Shown: in pieces, positions 9,902 to 18,579 of the stretch | Numbering within the stretch: the stretch's first letter is position 1 | Layout: the number at the start of each line of letters is the position of its first letter | Source of the DNA: Hyalangium versicolor | Lineage (GTDB): Bacteria; Myxococcota; Myxococcia; Myxococcales; Myxococcaceae | Assembly (NCBI RefSeq): GCF_020103695.1 | Contig: NZ_JAHXBF010000016.1 | Coordinates: forward strand, 1 to 64,000 | Direction: 5' to 3' | Length of the DNA: 64,000 nucleotides | Notes under the pieces: generated by a model | Told to the model about the DNA's origin: nothing | The model's database searches: none | What the model saw: the letters and a program-made list of their open reading frames with translations, nothing else | Translations under genes and position numbers: made by a program

Positions 9902-10438
9902 TTAGCCTCCACGGCTCTCGTGGCCCCCCTGCCGATGCGTGCGTTCAACGAGCTGCCTCATCAGCTCGGAGGCCTCTTTGCGGCCGAAGCCCAGCTTCTT
10001 TCCGATCTGTCCGAACGTGTAGCCCTCGACCAGATACAGATACGCCACCTCCAGCGCCCCAGGTGTCTCGCCACGAACGAGCACCACCAGTTCCCTCAAC
10101 GCCTCCACCTTGCCTATCCCTCCATCATGGGCTGTGTCCGCCTCGTGCTGGCACAGCGAGTCCTCTTCATCATCGACGCGCAACGGTCCCATCTGGATGG
10201 CTTCACGTGAGCGCCGCCGCAAGCAGTTCACAATCTGCCTGAGGAAGATTCCATGAAGCACCGTGGAGAGTGACGCCTCTCCCCTGAGCCTGGGGATGGC
10301 CCGCATCAGAGCAGCGAAGCTCTCCTGCACCACATCCTTGGCCTCCTCGGAATCATGAAGCAGCCACTGTGCCCGGCAGAGATAGGGCTCACGGCTGTCG
10401 TACAGTTCCGCCAGGGTATCATCCTTCTTCTTCGCCAT
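9902..10438 (-). CDS. ECF-type RNA polymerase sigma factor
   Basis: About 178 residues from ATG 10438; an ATG at 10489 would add 17 residues. Region 2 is visible as LLHDSEEAKDVVQESFAAL with the RGEASLSTVLHGIFLRQIVNCLRRRSR segment of region 2.4, and region 4 as VEGYTFGQIGKKLGFGRKEASELMRQLVE, a helix-turn-helix. This is the minimal two-domain layout of extracytoplasmic-function sigma factors. No anti-sigma gene is adjacent; instead the disrupted STAND/TPR gene follows by about 25 bp, so that protein may have been its partner or target. With the partner broken, regulation here is probably lost or rewired. Confidence 0.8.
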   Translation of the reverse strand: MAKKKDDTLAELYDSREPYLCRAQWLLHDSEEAKDVVQESFAALMRAIPRLRGEASLSTVLHGIFLRQIVNCLRRRSREAIQMGPLRVDDEEDSLCQHEADTAHDGGIGKVEALRELVVLVRGETPGALEVAYLYLVEGYTFGQIGKKLGFGRKEASELMRQLVERTHRQGGHESRGG

Positions 10439-10572
10439 GAGAGCGCGTCCCCACGTTCTGGGCTGATGTCTCAGCCATTCGCGGGACATGGTGCCCAGAC
10501 GCTCCCGAGAGCGGAATCACGTTTCCTCAGGCCTGCTCAGCCCTGCTCGGGTCTGGTCAGGCATCCGGCTCG

Positions 10573-11514
10573 TTGGGCGCGAAGGTTCCCGTGCTGCTCT
10601 CATGGCTGCTCCAGACAGAGGAGCTGATCGTAAATGCCAAGAAAAATCCCTATCGCGACAAACCCATCGTGAGGTCGGCAATGAGGCGGTCCTCACGAAT
10701 GGGAGGACTCATGCTGTGGCTGCGCATCCTGAATCCGGCCAAGGACAAGATCGATGATGCCCTCATCGTCCGAGGCACCGTCTACAACAAACAGGAGCGC
10801 CTCAGCCACGGTGCGGATGAGGACGAGTACGACTACTACCACTCGACGCGTCACCCGGTTGTCTATGACGACTCGAAGCCTGTCGCCACGAACCGGCTGT
10901 TATTCGGCAACGAGCAGATCGCGCACACGAGGAGTAGGCATTACGGCATCGCGCTGGAAGATCTGCTGGACCTCTCCCCTCTGAAGGAAGTTGGCCTCGC
11001 TGTCGTTGAGTTCGGCCGACTCGCAGCCCTGGAGGAGTACCGTCGCAGCAAGGCCATCCGGCTGCTACTGGCCGGAGCCTACTGGACGTCGCGGGACACC
11101 AATGCGGACCTCTGGGTGGCGGCCGCCAACGCCGAGAGCGACGTGCTGGAGGACGCCTTGTTGATGGCCAGGGTGGCATCGGCCCGCCGGCTGGATAGCC
11201 CCTTGCGCGTCGGCGCCCGCACGCCTTCCTCGCCCCCCGCGAACCCGTCGAAGACCTTCTACACGCCGATGCACTGGGCGCTGGCCCAGCAGGGCTACCT
11301 CAGCGCCCTGCCCCTGCCCCAGTTGCTCACGATGTATGTCGAAAAGTTCGGCGCTCTCGTCATGGGCGAGCCGCTCTACATCCATGAATTCTCGCGGTGG
11401 ACTCTGCCGATCAGCGCCTGGCTGAAGAGGATCCCGGCGCGGACCCTGGCGCAGTTCAATGCGCTGGAGAAAAGCCGGCGCTCTCTGGGACAGGCCCCGC
11501 GCCGCGCCGCCTGA
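10573..11514 (+). CDS. protein of unknown function upstream of an HDO-like enzyme
   Basis: Open for 313 residues from a TTG; the ATG at 10681 with GAGG six bases before it is a more convincing start and would give 277 residues. I recognise no domain. The protein is soluble, has an acidic segment (ADEDEYDYYHSTRHPVVYDD), and a helical second half (IRLLLAGAYWTSRDTNADLWVAAANAESDVLEDALLMARVASA). It is followed after 79 bases, with a good ribosome site, by the haem-oxygenase-like gene, so the two may form an operon and act together. Codon use is ordinary for the window except the first 30 codons, which are less GC-rich. Confidence 0.6.
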   Translation: MGAKVPVLLSWLLQTEELIVNAKKNPYRDKPIVRSAMRRSSRMGGLMLWLRILNPAKDKIDDALIVRGTVYNKQERLSHGADEDEYDYYHSTRHPVVYDDSKPVATNRLLFGNEQIAHTRSRHYGIALEDLLDLSPLKEVGLAVVEFGRLAALEEYRRSKAIRLLLAGAYWTSRDTNADLWVAAANAESDVLEDALLMARVASARRLDSPLRVGARTPSSPPANPSKTFYTPMHWALAQQGYLSALPLPQLLTMYVEKFGALVMGEPLYIHEFSRWTLPISAWLKRIPARTLAQFNALEKSRRSLGQAPRRAA

Positions 11515-11593
11515 TCCGAAGCGCCACATCCCATCACCCACCCTGTGCCTCACCCACACCGGGACCGGTACCGGTCCCGCATAGGAGAAGTCC

Positions 11594-12280
11594 ATGTCAA
11601 TGAAGTCCATGTCCAGGAAGCCCAACGCAAACCTGCTCTCCCTCATGAACCACCGGAATGAAGTGCTCGCCAAGCGAGTGGGCACTCACCGCGCGGCCTG
11701 GCGCCTCATCAACGGCACTCTCAACAAGGACGGCTATTGCGTCTACCTGGCTCAAAGCAGCTGCTACGTCGAGAAGTCGAGCCACTTCCTGAAGCTCACG
11801 AGCCTGAAGATGAAGCGGTACCCAGCGCTCGCCTCGCACCTCTACAAGAAGTCGCTCGAAGAAATGAACCACCACTTGTGGTGCTGGAATGATCTGAAGC
11901 GCCTGGGGTGGTCGAACCAGCAGCTGAAGCGGATCCAGCCATGCCCCTCGGTGGAGGGCTACCTGCACTACCACGAGGCTGCGGCCAGGCGAGGCACGCC
12001 TGAGATAGCCGGTACCGCGTACAGCTTGGAGACACTGTCAGGAAACAGCGCCGGCAAGGCTGTGGAGCGGCTGCGAAGCGCCGGGCGCATCGAGAACATC
12101 GACGCCGCAGACTCCTATTTGCGACTCCACGGAACATTGGATGACGACCACTCCGCGCAGTTGGCGGAGCACCTGCGCTGCGTGAACCGTGCTGAGTGGT
12201 CGTGCATCCTGCTGGCGATGGACGTGGTCGAGAGCCTGCTCGTCGGCATCTTCGACGAGGTGGAGCGCGCCGCAGGCTGA
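11594..12280 (+). CDS. haem-oxygenase-like iron-containing redox enzyme (HDO-type)
   Basis: The 228-residue, all-helical protein starts at ATG 11594 behind AGGAGA. Metal-ligand motifs of the iron-containing redox enzyme (haem-oxygenase-like diiron oxidase/oxygenase) superfamily can be placed: EExxHH-x5-D (Glu89, Glu90, His93, His94, Asp100), a mid Glu (Glu146) and H-x3-D-x2-H (His179, Asp183, His186). Such enzymes oxidise amino acids, fatty acids or peptide side chains in natural-product pathways. It lies after an unknown gene and before a possible 45-codon peptide gene, so a peptide substrate is conceivable. TenA-type thiaminase is less likely given the ligand set. No signal peptide; cytoplasmic. 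Confidence 0.65.
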   Translation: MSMKSMSRKPNANLLSLMNHRNEVLAKRVGTHRAAWRLINGTLNKDGYCVYLAQSSCYVEKSSHFLKLTSLKMKRYPALASHLYKKSLEEMNHHLWCWNDLKRLGWSNQQLKRIQPCPSVEGYLHYHEAAARRGTPEIAGTAYSLETLSGNSAGKAVERLRSAGRIENIDAADSYLRLHGTLDDDHSAQLAEHLRCVNRAEWSCILLAMDVVESLLVGIFDEVERAAG

Positions 12281-12297
12281 GGGCGCCCGCCGCTCAG

Positions 12298-12435
12298 ATG
12301 CCGTCCAGGTCCCGGCACGAAGACGCCGGCCGGCACCAGCCAGTGAAAGGTACTCCCGCAGATCCTGTGATGTCATGCGGAGCCGGTTACCGGCTCACCT
12401 TGAACAGCGCGGGCTACTACATGAGCTACAACTGA
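12298..12435 (+). CDS. possible small peptide downstream of the HDO-like gene
   Basis: A 45-codon frame starting ATG 12298, 17 bases after the enzyme's stop. The N-terminal half is basic and polar (MPSRSRHEDAGRHQ), the C-terminal half is Gly/Tyr/Asn/Ser-rich (SCGAGYRLTLNS, AGYYMSYN) with one Cys. This split looks like a leader and a core of a modified peptide. The ribosome site is weak (GAGG 14 bases upstream), and the frame is open further upstream inside the enzyme gene in another frame, so translation is uncertain. An internal ATG at 12370 would make only the C-terminal 21 residues. Confidence 0.35.
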   Translation: MPSRSRHEDAGRHQPVKGTPADPVMSCGAGYRLTLNSAGYYMSYN

Positions 12436-12516
12436 GCGTGGCTCGATGCCCGTGGAGCGCTCTGCTCCGGAGCGCATGAAAGAAGAAGGGGCCCCCTCTG
12501 GGCAGAGGCTGAGCAT

Positions 12517-12535
12517 TGGTATGGTTGTCATACCA
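12517..12535. promoter_or_regulatory. perfect 7-bp inverted repeat, possible operator
   Basis: TGGTATG-GTTGT-CATACCA, a 19-bp palindrome in the 199-bp interval 12436-12634 between the peptide frame and the 3' end of moaB. Form and size fit a dimeric repressor site (GntR-type operators are of this sort), or a small hairpin. No gene start lies immediately downstream, so the regulated target is unclear. Confidence 0.35.
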
Positions 12536-12634
12536 GTTCGGTTCATTGCCGGGACCCGGAGGGCTGTGACTTCAGGTGGTGATTCGCCCTGGGAGTCGTG
12601 GGCATTCACAGCCGGGCGACTGGGCCGCGGCAGC

Positions 12635-13417
12635 TCAGCGCGTCAGCTCTCGCACCAGGTGCCCCAGCTCCGGGAGGATCAGCGCCTTCAGTGCCAACTT
12701 CACCGCCTGAGGAGATCCCGGCATGGCGAACAGGATCATCCCCTTGTACGTCCCCGCCGTGGCCCGTGACAGCATCGCCGCGCTGCCGATCTCCTCGTAG
12801 GAGAGCATCCGGAAGATCTCTCCGAACCCCGGCAGCTCCTTCTCGAACAGGGCCCGCAGCGTCTCCACCGTCGAGTCTCGCCGCCCGATCCCCGTCCCAC
12901 CGTTGAAGAGCACCGCTCGCGCTCCCGCCTCGGCGGCCTCGGTCAGCACCGCCCGGATCGCGTCCGGCTCGTCCTTCACCACCTTGTAACCCGCCAGCGT
13001 GTGCCCCGCCTCCTCCAGCCCGCTGCGCAGCACCTGCCCGCTCTCGTCCCGGGCCGCATCCCGGCTGTCCGAGCACGTCACCACGAACACGCTCACCTGC
13101 GTCGGCGCGTGCGACTTGTGCTCGTCCGCCGCGTGCGAGTGCCCGTGATGCCCGTGCGGAGGATGGTGGTGGTGATGCTCGTGCCCCCGGTGCTCGTGAT
13201 CCTCCCGCCTGCGCCTCGGAGGCGGAGGAGGAGGCGGCGGCGGACGGTGCCCATGCGCGTGAGAGCCATGCTCATGCGGCGGGGGCGGAGGCGGCGGTGG
13301 TGGAGGCGGACGATGCCCGGGGCCTCCGTGCTCGTGTCCATGACGGTGCCCATGACCGTGCTCAGGGTCATGGTCGTGGCCGTGGTCATCGTCGTGATCG
13401 TGCCCGTCGTGTCCCAT
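12635..13417 (-). CDS. moaB: MoaB-like molybdopterin biosynthesis protein with His/Pro-rich N-terminal extension
   Basis: 260 residues. Residues from about 106 on form a MoaB/Mog domain: VTCSDSR, the NGGTGIGRRDSTVE substrate-binding loop and AMPGSPQAV, which adenylate molybdopterin before metal insertion. The first ~103 residues are unusual: about 33 histidines in HGHDHD-type runs plus two polyproline tracts of 11 and 9 residues. Such a segment is expected to bind Ni, Zn, Cu or similar ions and may buffer metal or deliver it. The extension is in frame and begins with an ATG at 13417 just after the Rieske gene (26-base gap), so the two genes are probably co-transcribed. Typical MoaB is about 170 residues. 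Confidence 0.85.
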   Translation of the reverse strand: MGHDGHDHDDDHGHDHDPEHGHGHRHGHEHGGPGHRPPPPPPPPPPPHEHGSHAHGHRPPPPPPPPPRRRREDHEHRGHEHHHHHPPHGHHGHSHAADEHKSHAPTQVSVFVVTCSDSRDAARDESGQVLRSGLEEAGHTLAGYKVVKDEPDAIRAVLTEAAEAGARAVLFNGGTGIGRRDSTVETLRALFEKELPGFGEIFRMLSYEEIGSAAMLSRATAGTYKGMILFAMPGSPQAVKLALKALILPELGHLVRELTR

Positions 13418-13443
13418 CGCTGCCCTCCCGAGTCGCTTCCTGC

Positions 13444-13758
13444 CTACTTCGCCGCCGGATCGTCGATGACGATCTGCCCACCCTCGACGTCGACCTTCAC
13501 CACCGTCTGGTCATCAGCGATGCCTGGCGAGGTCTCGTTCTTCCCCGTGTCCAGGTCGAAGCCGACCTCGTGGCACGGGCAGATGACCAGGTTGTCCTCG
13601 ACGCGCCCACCCGATAGCAGGCAGCCTGCGTGGTTGCACCAGTCGTCAAGCCCCTTGTAGCGCCCGTTGACCTTCGCGATGCATACGTTGCGGTTGCCTA
13701 CCTCGTAGCCTCGCATCTCCTTCTCGGCGAAGTCCGCCGGTCCGAGCTTGATCTTCAT
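13444..13758 (-). CDS. Rieske [2Fe-2S] ferredoxin-like protein
   Basis: 104 residues with the complete Rieske cluster motif C41-x-H43-x16-C60-x2-H63 (CNHAGC and CPCHEVGFD). It is a stand-alone Rieske protein without signal peptide, so a soluble electron carrier or the small subunit for an oxygenase or nitrite-reductase-like partner. No such partner is adjacent; the next gene on the same strand is moaB, 26 bases downstream, and the divergent polX lies 139 bases away. CxxC-type cysteines needed for Rieske disulfides of bc1 complexes are replaced by AGC/PC, in line with the ferredoxin subgroup or a bc1-like disulfide pair (C46, C62). Confidence 0.85.
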   Translation of the reverse strand: MKIKLGPADFAEKEMRGYEVGNRNVCIAKVNGRYKGLDDWCNHAGCLLSGGRVEDNLVICPCHEVGFDLDTGKNETSPGIADDQTVVKVDVEGGQIVIDDPAAK

Positions 13759-13897
13759 CTGCTTCGTTCATCCTCAATCAAACGACGGGTAGACCCCGTG
13801 GGGGCCCCCCTTCTACCCTGCTCCCACAAGCCTCGCGAGCGTCCTTCGCGCCTCGACACGCCTGCGCGCTCGCCCCACTCGGATTACCTTCTCTCAC

Positions 13898-15646
13898 GTG
13901 AACCCGCCCCCGCTCGACAAAGCCGCCGTCGCCAAGATCCTCCGGGACGTCTCCCTCCTGCTCCAGCTCAAGGGCGAGAACGCTTTCAAGGTCCGCGCCT
14001 ATGACACGGCCGCCGACCGGCTCCTAGGCATGACCCAGGACCTGGCAGCCCTCGTGAAGGAAGGCCGCCTGCAAGAACTCCCAGGGATCGGCCAGGGGCT
14101 CGCCGAGAAGATCTCCGAGCTCGTCACCACCGGAAAGCTCGGCTTCTACGAGGACCTCAAGGCCGAGTTCCCTCCCGGCCTCCTGGAGATCCTCCAGCTC
14201 CCGGACATGGGCCCCAAGAAGGCCATGGCCCTCTACAAGGAGCTCAACATCGGCACCGTCGCCGAGCTGGAGCAGGCCTGCCGCGACGGCCGCGTGCGCC
14301 AGCTCAAGGGGTTCGGCGCCAAGAGCGAGGCGAAGATCCTCGAGGGCATCGCCGTGTTCCACCGCATCCACGGCAAGCGCAAGCTGCTCGGGGACGTGCT
14401 GCCCACCGTCGAGGGTCTCCTGGAGCTCCTCAAGGCCGCCCCCGGTGTCGTCCGCGTCTGCCCCGCTGGCAGCGTGCGGCGCCGCGCCGAGACCGTGGCG
14501 GATGTGGACATGCTCGCCTCCGCGCCCCAGGCCGGTCCCGTGCTCGACGTGCTGGCCAATGCCCCCGGCGTCGCCGTGCTGATCGGCAAGGGCGAATCCA
14601 AGTGCTCCGTCCGCATGCACGCGGAGGATCTCCAGGTGGATCTGCGCGTGCTCCCGGACGAGGACTTCGCCACCGCGCTCCACCACTTCACCGGCTCCAA
14701 GGCCCACCATGTCCGCTTGCGCGGCCTCGGCCAGGACAAGGGCTACAAGATCTCCGAGTGGGGCGTGCACCGCGCCGACGGCACCAAGATGCCCATCCAC
14801 GACGAGGCGGACATCTACAAGCTGCTCGGCATGCAGTACGTCCCGCCCGAGCTGCGCGAGGACACCGGCGAGATCGAAGCCGCGCTCGAGGGCCGCCTGC
14901 CCCAGGATCTCATCAGCCTGGAGGACGTGCGCGGCGTGGTGCACTCGCACAGCACCTGGTCGGACGGAAAGAACTCACTCGAAGAGATGGCGCGCGCCGC
15001 CCACGCCATGGGCCTGCAGTACCTCACCGTCACCGAGCATAGCCAGGCGGCCATCTACGCGGGCGGCCTCAAGGAGGACGATCTCAAACGCCAGTGGGAG
15101 GAGATCGATCGGGTGAACGAGAAGCTGCCCGGCTTCCGGCTCATCAAGGGCATCGAGGTGGACATCCTCGAGTCCGGAGCGCTCGACTACCGCGACAGCG
15201 TGCTGGAGCAACTCGAGGTGGTCATCGCCTCCATCCACGTGCGCCACAGCATGAACGAGGAGCAGATGACCCAGCGCGTGCTCAACGCGATGGACAACCC
15301 CTTCCTCAACATCATCGGCCACCCCACCGGGCGCCTCATCCACGAGCGCGATCCGTACCCGCTGCGCATGGAGGCCGTGCTGGACCGGGCCGCCGAGCGC
15401 GGTGTCGTCATGGAGGTGAACGGCAAGCCGGCCCGCCTGGATCTCAAGGCCGAGCACGTGCGCCAGGCCATGCAGCGCGGCGTGAAGCTGGTCGTCAGCG
15501 CCGATGCCCACAGGGTCCAGGACCTGAATCACCTGCCCTTCGCCGTGGCTACCGCGCGCCGAGGCTGGGCTCGCAAGGGCGAAGTGCTCAACACGCTCCC
15601 GGCGCCCCAGTTCATCTCCGCGCTCAAGGCCCAGCGCGCCCGCTGA
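13898..15646 (+). CDS. polX: DNA polymerase/3'-5' exonuclease PolX
   Basis: 582 residues from a GTG. N-terminal part: helix-hairpin-helix and 8-kDa-like region (LLLQLKGENAFKVRAYDTAADRL, LPGIGQGLAEKI), then the family-X nucleotidyltransferase with AGSVRRRAETVADVDML supplying the DxD metal pair and VDLRVLPDEDF the third Asp. C-terminal PHP phosphoesterase domain from about residue 345: HSHSTWSDG, TEHS, IEVDIL, and SADAH, the metal ligands of the 3'-5' exonuclease. Size and order fit bacterial PolX, a repair polymerase acting in base excision and gap filling. Intact and without oddities; it is divergent from the Rieske-moaB pair. Confidence 0.95.
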   Translation: MNPPPLDKAAVAKILRDVSLLLQLKGENAFKVRAYDTAADRLLGMTQDLAALVKEGRLQELPGIGQGLAEKISELVTTGKLGFYEDLKAEFPPGLLEILQLPDMGPKKAMALYKELNIGTVAELEQACRDGRVRQLKGFGAKSEAKILEGIAVFHRIHGKRKLLGDVLPTVEGLLELLKAAPGVVRVCPAGSVRRRAETVADVDMLASAPQAGPVLDVLANAPGVAVLIGKGESKCSVRMHAEDLQVDLRVLPDEDFATALHHFTGSKAHHVRLRGLGQDKGYKISEWGVHRADGTKMPIHDEADIYKLLGMQYVPPELREDTGEIEAALEGRLPQDLISLEDVRGVVHSHSTWSDGKNSLEEMARAAHAMGLQYLTVTEHSQAAIYAGGLKEDDLKRQWEEIDRVNEKLPGFRLIKGIEVDILESGALDYRDSVLEQLEVVIASIHVRHSMNEEQMTQRVLNAMDNPFLNIIGHPTGRLIHERDPYPLRMEAVLDRAAERGVVMEVNGKPARLDLKAEHVRQAMQRGVKLVVSADAHRVQDLNHLPFAVATARRGWARKGEVLNTLPAPQFISALKAQRAR

Positions 15647-15766
15647 GCGCCGCGCGTAGGTGCAGGTCGGTTTCATACCGCCAGGCCCGAAAAAGTTCAC
15701 TGTACGTGGACGTATTCGGATTTTTCATGTAGACATAAGGAGGAACCCCTTCTTCCCCAGAGCTCC

Positions 15767-18394
15767 ATGAAAATCCTACTCGTCGCGATGCCCTGGCATT
15801 CTTTGGATACCCCCTCCCTGGCGCTTGGAATCCTCCACGAGCGGATCAAGCACAGCCGGGACCCTCACGAAGTCATCGACTTCTACGGGAGCTTCAAGTG
15901 GGGCGAGTACATGGCCGAGCGCTCGGAAGGAAAGCTGGGCGCCAAGGACTACACGGCCATCGCCGAGGGCGGCATCTTCATGGGCATGGGCGACTGGATG
16001 TTCAGCGCCGCCCTCTACGGCCAGGAGCAGTGGCGGGTCGACGAGTACAAGGCCTACCTGGACAAGCTGTCGCGCTGGTCCGACTGGCTGCCGAAGATCC
16101 AGTCCTGGTCCCCCGGCTTCATCGCGCGGATGGTGGACGAAGTGGTGGCGCTGAACCCGGACTTCGTGGGCTTCACCAGCACCTTCATGCAGAACGTGGC
16201 CTCCCTGGCCCTGGCCCGCGCCATCAAAGAGCGCAACCCGAAGATCATCACCGCCATGGGCGGCGCCAACTGCGACGGGCCCCAGGGCGCGGCCCTCCAC
16301 CGCAACTTCTCCTTCATGGACTACATCGTCCGTGGAGAGGGCGAGCAGGCCTTCGTGGAGTTGCTGGACGCGCTCGGCGGCCACGTCGAGCTCAAGGACA
16401 TCGCCGGGCTGTGCTGGCGCAAGGACGGCCGCAGCATCGTCAACGCGGACCGCACCCACGCGTTCCCCGCCCACCAGATCCCCGCGCCCAACTACGACGC
16501 GTACTTCGACGCCGTGGCCCAGACGCCGCTGCGCGTGGACTTCGAGCCCAAGCTCGTCATGGAGGGCGCGCGCGGCTGCTGGTGGGGCGAGAAGCACCAC
16601 TGCACCTTCTGCGGCCTCAACGGCTCGATGATGAACTTCCGCAGCAAGCCGCCCACCCAGCTCTGGGAGGAGATGCGCGCCATCGTCGAGCGCCACCAGA
16701 CGCTCGACATCCTCATGGTCGATAACATCATCGACCTCAAGTACTTCAAGGGCCTGCTGCCGCACATCTCCCAGTCCGGCCTGAACCTGCGCATCCACTA
16801 CGAGGTGAAGTCCAACCTCAACAGCGAGCAGATCCAGGCGCTCAAGGCCGCGGGCGTCGTCAACGTGCAGCCGGGCATCGAGAACCTGAGCACCCACGTG
16901 CTCAAGCTGATGGCCAAGGGCATCAACGGCTGCCACAACGTGCAGACGCTGCGCGACTGCGAGGACCAGGGGCTCACCATCTCCTGGAACTACCTCTACG
17001 GCTTCCCGGGTGAGACGCCCGAGGACTACACGGCCGTCATCGAGCAGCTCCCCGCACTGGCGCACCTGCAGCACCCCGGTGGCGCATCGCGCATCGCGCT
17101 CGAGCGCTTCAGCCCCAACTTCGAGAACCCCTCGCTCGGCTTCACCGACCGCATCCCGGCGCTCTTCTACCCCATCGTCTACGATCTGCCGCAGCACGAG
17201 CTGATGGACCTGGCCTACATCTTCGAGACCACGTTCAAGGGGATCTCCGGAGAGACGGCCGAGGCGCTCGGCAAGGCCGTGGCGCAGTGGAGGGAGAGCT
17301 ACCCCAAGAGCGAGCTGAGCTACCGCGACGACGGGCGCTTCATCTACATCCGCGATCGCCGGGCGAACTGGCCGGAGAAGGATCTGGTGATGACGGATCC
17401 GCTCGAGGTGGCTGTCTTCCGCGCGCTGATGCGTCCCCAGGCCGCGGCGACGCTGGCCGAGTCGATGCGCACCGCCGGCCACACCACTTCCGTGGAGCAG
17501 ATGACCCAGCTGCTCGCGGATTGGCGCAAGCAGGGGCTCGTCTTCGAGGAGAGCGGCCGCTTCATCGCCCTGCCCCTGAAGGCGCGTCCGCAGCGCATCC
17601 GCGCCCCCGCCGGCAAGCAGCGCAAGTCCATGGCCCGTCGCCCCGAGGGCATGCCGCGTCCCCAGGGCGAGGACTCGCTGCCACAGCTTTCACTGGAGCG
17701 GCTCAGCCAGGGCGAGCCGCTGGGCACCGACAGGCTCGCGGTGCCCCTGAGCCTCAACGAGTGGGATCGGCTGCTGCCCGCGCTCGAGGCCCGGGGCGGC
17801 AACAGCGCCGTGGCCGTCCAGCTCACCGGCGAGCTGTCGGCCCAGTGGCCCTCCAGCCAGCAGCTCGGGCAGTTCGCGGCCCAGGGGCTGGTGGAGATCC
17901 GCGTCCCCTGGGAGATGGAGATCGGCGCGCAGCACCCCGAGGAGTCCATCCACTTCGTCCGCTTCCTGCGCGACTGCACCTCGCACCGCGTGCGCGTGCA
18001 GTGGAAGGGGCAGACGGCCAACACCCTCAAGCCACGCACCCTGCTGCACCTGGAGCCGCCCGTCCTCCCGGAGAACGCCCCGGAAGAGGCCCTGCGCACC
18101 TGGGACGCCGAGCACTCCTACGGCCGGTTCTTCTGGCGGCTGGGGCAGAACTTCCTCACCATCAAGGACATGCGCCAGCCTCGGGACGCCTCCCGCTTCA
18201 CCCTCGAGCGCGGCCCGGTGTACGAGCTCTTCACCCAGTTGCAGGCGCCCCACCGCCTGCAGGATCTCTCGGGGCATGATCGCGAGGCCCTGGACGCCCT
18301 GCTCGAAGAGGATCTCGTGCTCCAGTTGGACGACTGGTTCGTCGCCCTGCCCTACCAGATCCGCCACTGGCCCATCCCCTTCGCCACCATCTGA
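15767..18394 (+). CDS. B12-binding radical SAM RiPP maturase (C-methyltransferase type) with C-terminal companion domain
   Basis: 875 residues, ATG preceded by AAGGAGGAA. Residues 1-220 form a cobalamin-binding Rossmann-like domain (MKILLVAMPW, DFVGFTSTF, ITAMGGANCDG). The radical SAM cluster is C271-x7-C279-x2-C282 in the characteristic CWWGEKHHCTFCGLNG context of the RiPP maturation radical SAM protein 1 family (TIGR03975 type). The rest of the core has VQPGIENLS and YGFPGETPEDY. After a basic linker (about 605-640) the last ~230 residues match in style the DUF5825-like partner that is a separate gene in actinobacterial clusters; here it is fused. Known relatives methylate unactivated carbons. 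The precursor and exporter genes follow, so this enzyme most likely C-methylates valines of the peptide at 18580-18741. Confidence 0.9.
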   Translation: MKILLVAMPWHSLDTPSLALGILHERIKHSRDPHEVIDFYGSFKWGEYMAERSEGKLGAKDYTAIAEGGIFMGMGDWMFSAALYGQEQWRVDEYKAYLDKLSRWSDWLPKIQSWSPGFIARMVDEVVALNPDFVGFTSTFMQNVASLALARAIKERNPKIITAMGGANCDGPQGAALHRNFSFMDYIVRGEGEQAFVELLDALGGHVELKDIAGLCWRKDGRSIVNADRTHAFPAHQIPAPNYDAYFDAVAQTPLRVDFEPKLVMEGARGCWWGEKHHCTFCGLNGSMMNFRSKPPTQLWEEMRAIVERHQTLDILMVDNIIDLKYFKGLLPHISQSGLNLRIHYEVKSNLNSEQIQALKAAGVVNVQPGIENLSTHVLKLMAKGINGCHNVQTLRDCEDQGLTISWNYLYGFPGETPEDYTAVIEQLPALAHLQHPGGASRIALERFSPNFENPSLGFTDRIPALFYPIVYDLPQHELMDLAYIFETTFKGISGETAEALGKAVAQWRESYPKSELSYRDDGRFIYIRDRRANWPEKDLVMTDPLEVAVFRALMRPQAAATLAESMRTAGHTTSVEQMTQLLADWRKQGLVFEESGRFIALPLKARPQRIRAPAGKQRKSMARRPEGMPRPQGEDSLPQLSLERLSQGEPLGTDRLAVPLSLNEWDRLLPALEARGGNSAVAVQLTGELSAQWPSSQQLGQFAAQGLVEIRVPWEMEIGAQHPEESIHFVRFLRDCTSHRVRVQWKGQTANTLKPRTLLHLEPPVLPENAPEEALRTWDAEHSYGRFFWRLGQNFLTIKDMRQPRDASRFTLERGPVYELFTQLQAPHRLQDLSGHDREALDALLEEDLVLQLDDWFVALPYQIRHWPIPFATI

Positions 18395-18470
18395 GGCGCG
18401 CGGCGGCGCCCCGTTGATCCTCAGGGTCGCTGCTGGATCATGAAATCCTCTTTGTACTCATTAAAAATGT

Positions 18471-18498
18471 TTGACTGTGAGCAAATTACAGGTAAACT
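18471..18498 (+). promoter_or_regulatory. sigma-70-like promoter of the precursor gene
   Basis: TTGACT (18471-18476), 16-bp spacer, TAAACT (18493-18498), inside an AT-rich island (about 18440-18540) that stands out in this GC-rich DNA. It lies about 80 bp before the precursor start, so the precursor can be expressed apart from, and more strongly than, the maturase gene. Confidence 0.55.
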
Positions 18499-18579
18499 GC
18501 ATTTGCTGTGATTACACGGTAAGACGGTTTTCCTACCTGGACTCACAGTGTGGCCCCAACCAACCACAGGAGTACCCCC

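Noticed and set aside
12446..12769. Open frame after the peptide candidate, running into moaB antisense
   Set aside because: No ribosome site, composition of an antisense shadow.
13120..13420. Short repeated GTG/CAT-rich blocks that might suggest a repeat array
   Set aside because: They are the His/Pro codons of the MoaB extension; no spacers.
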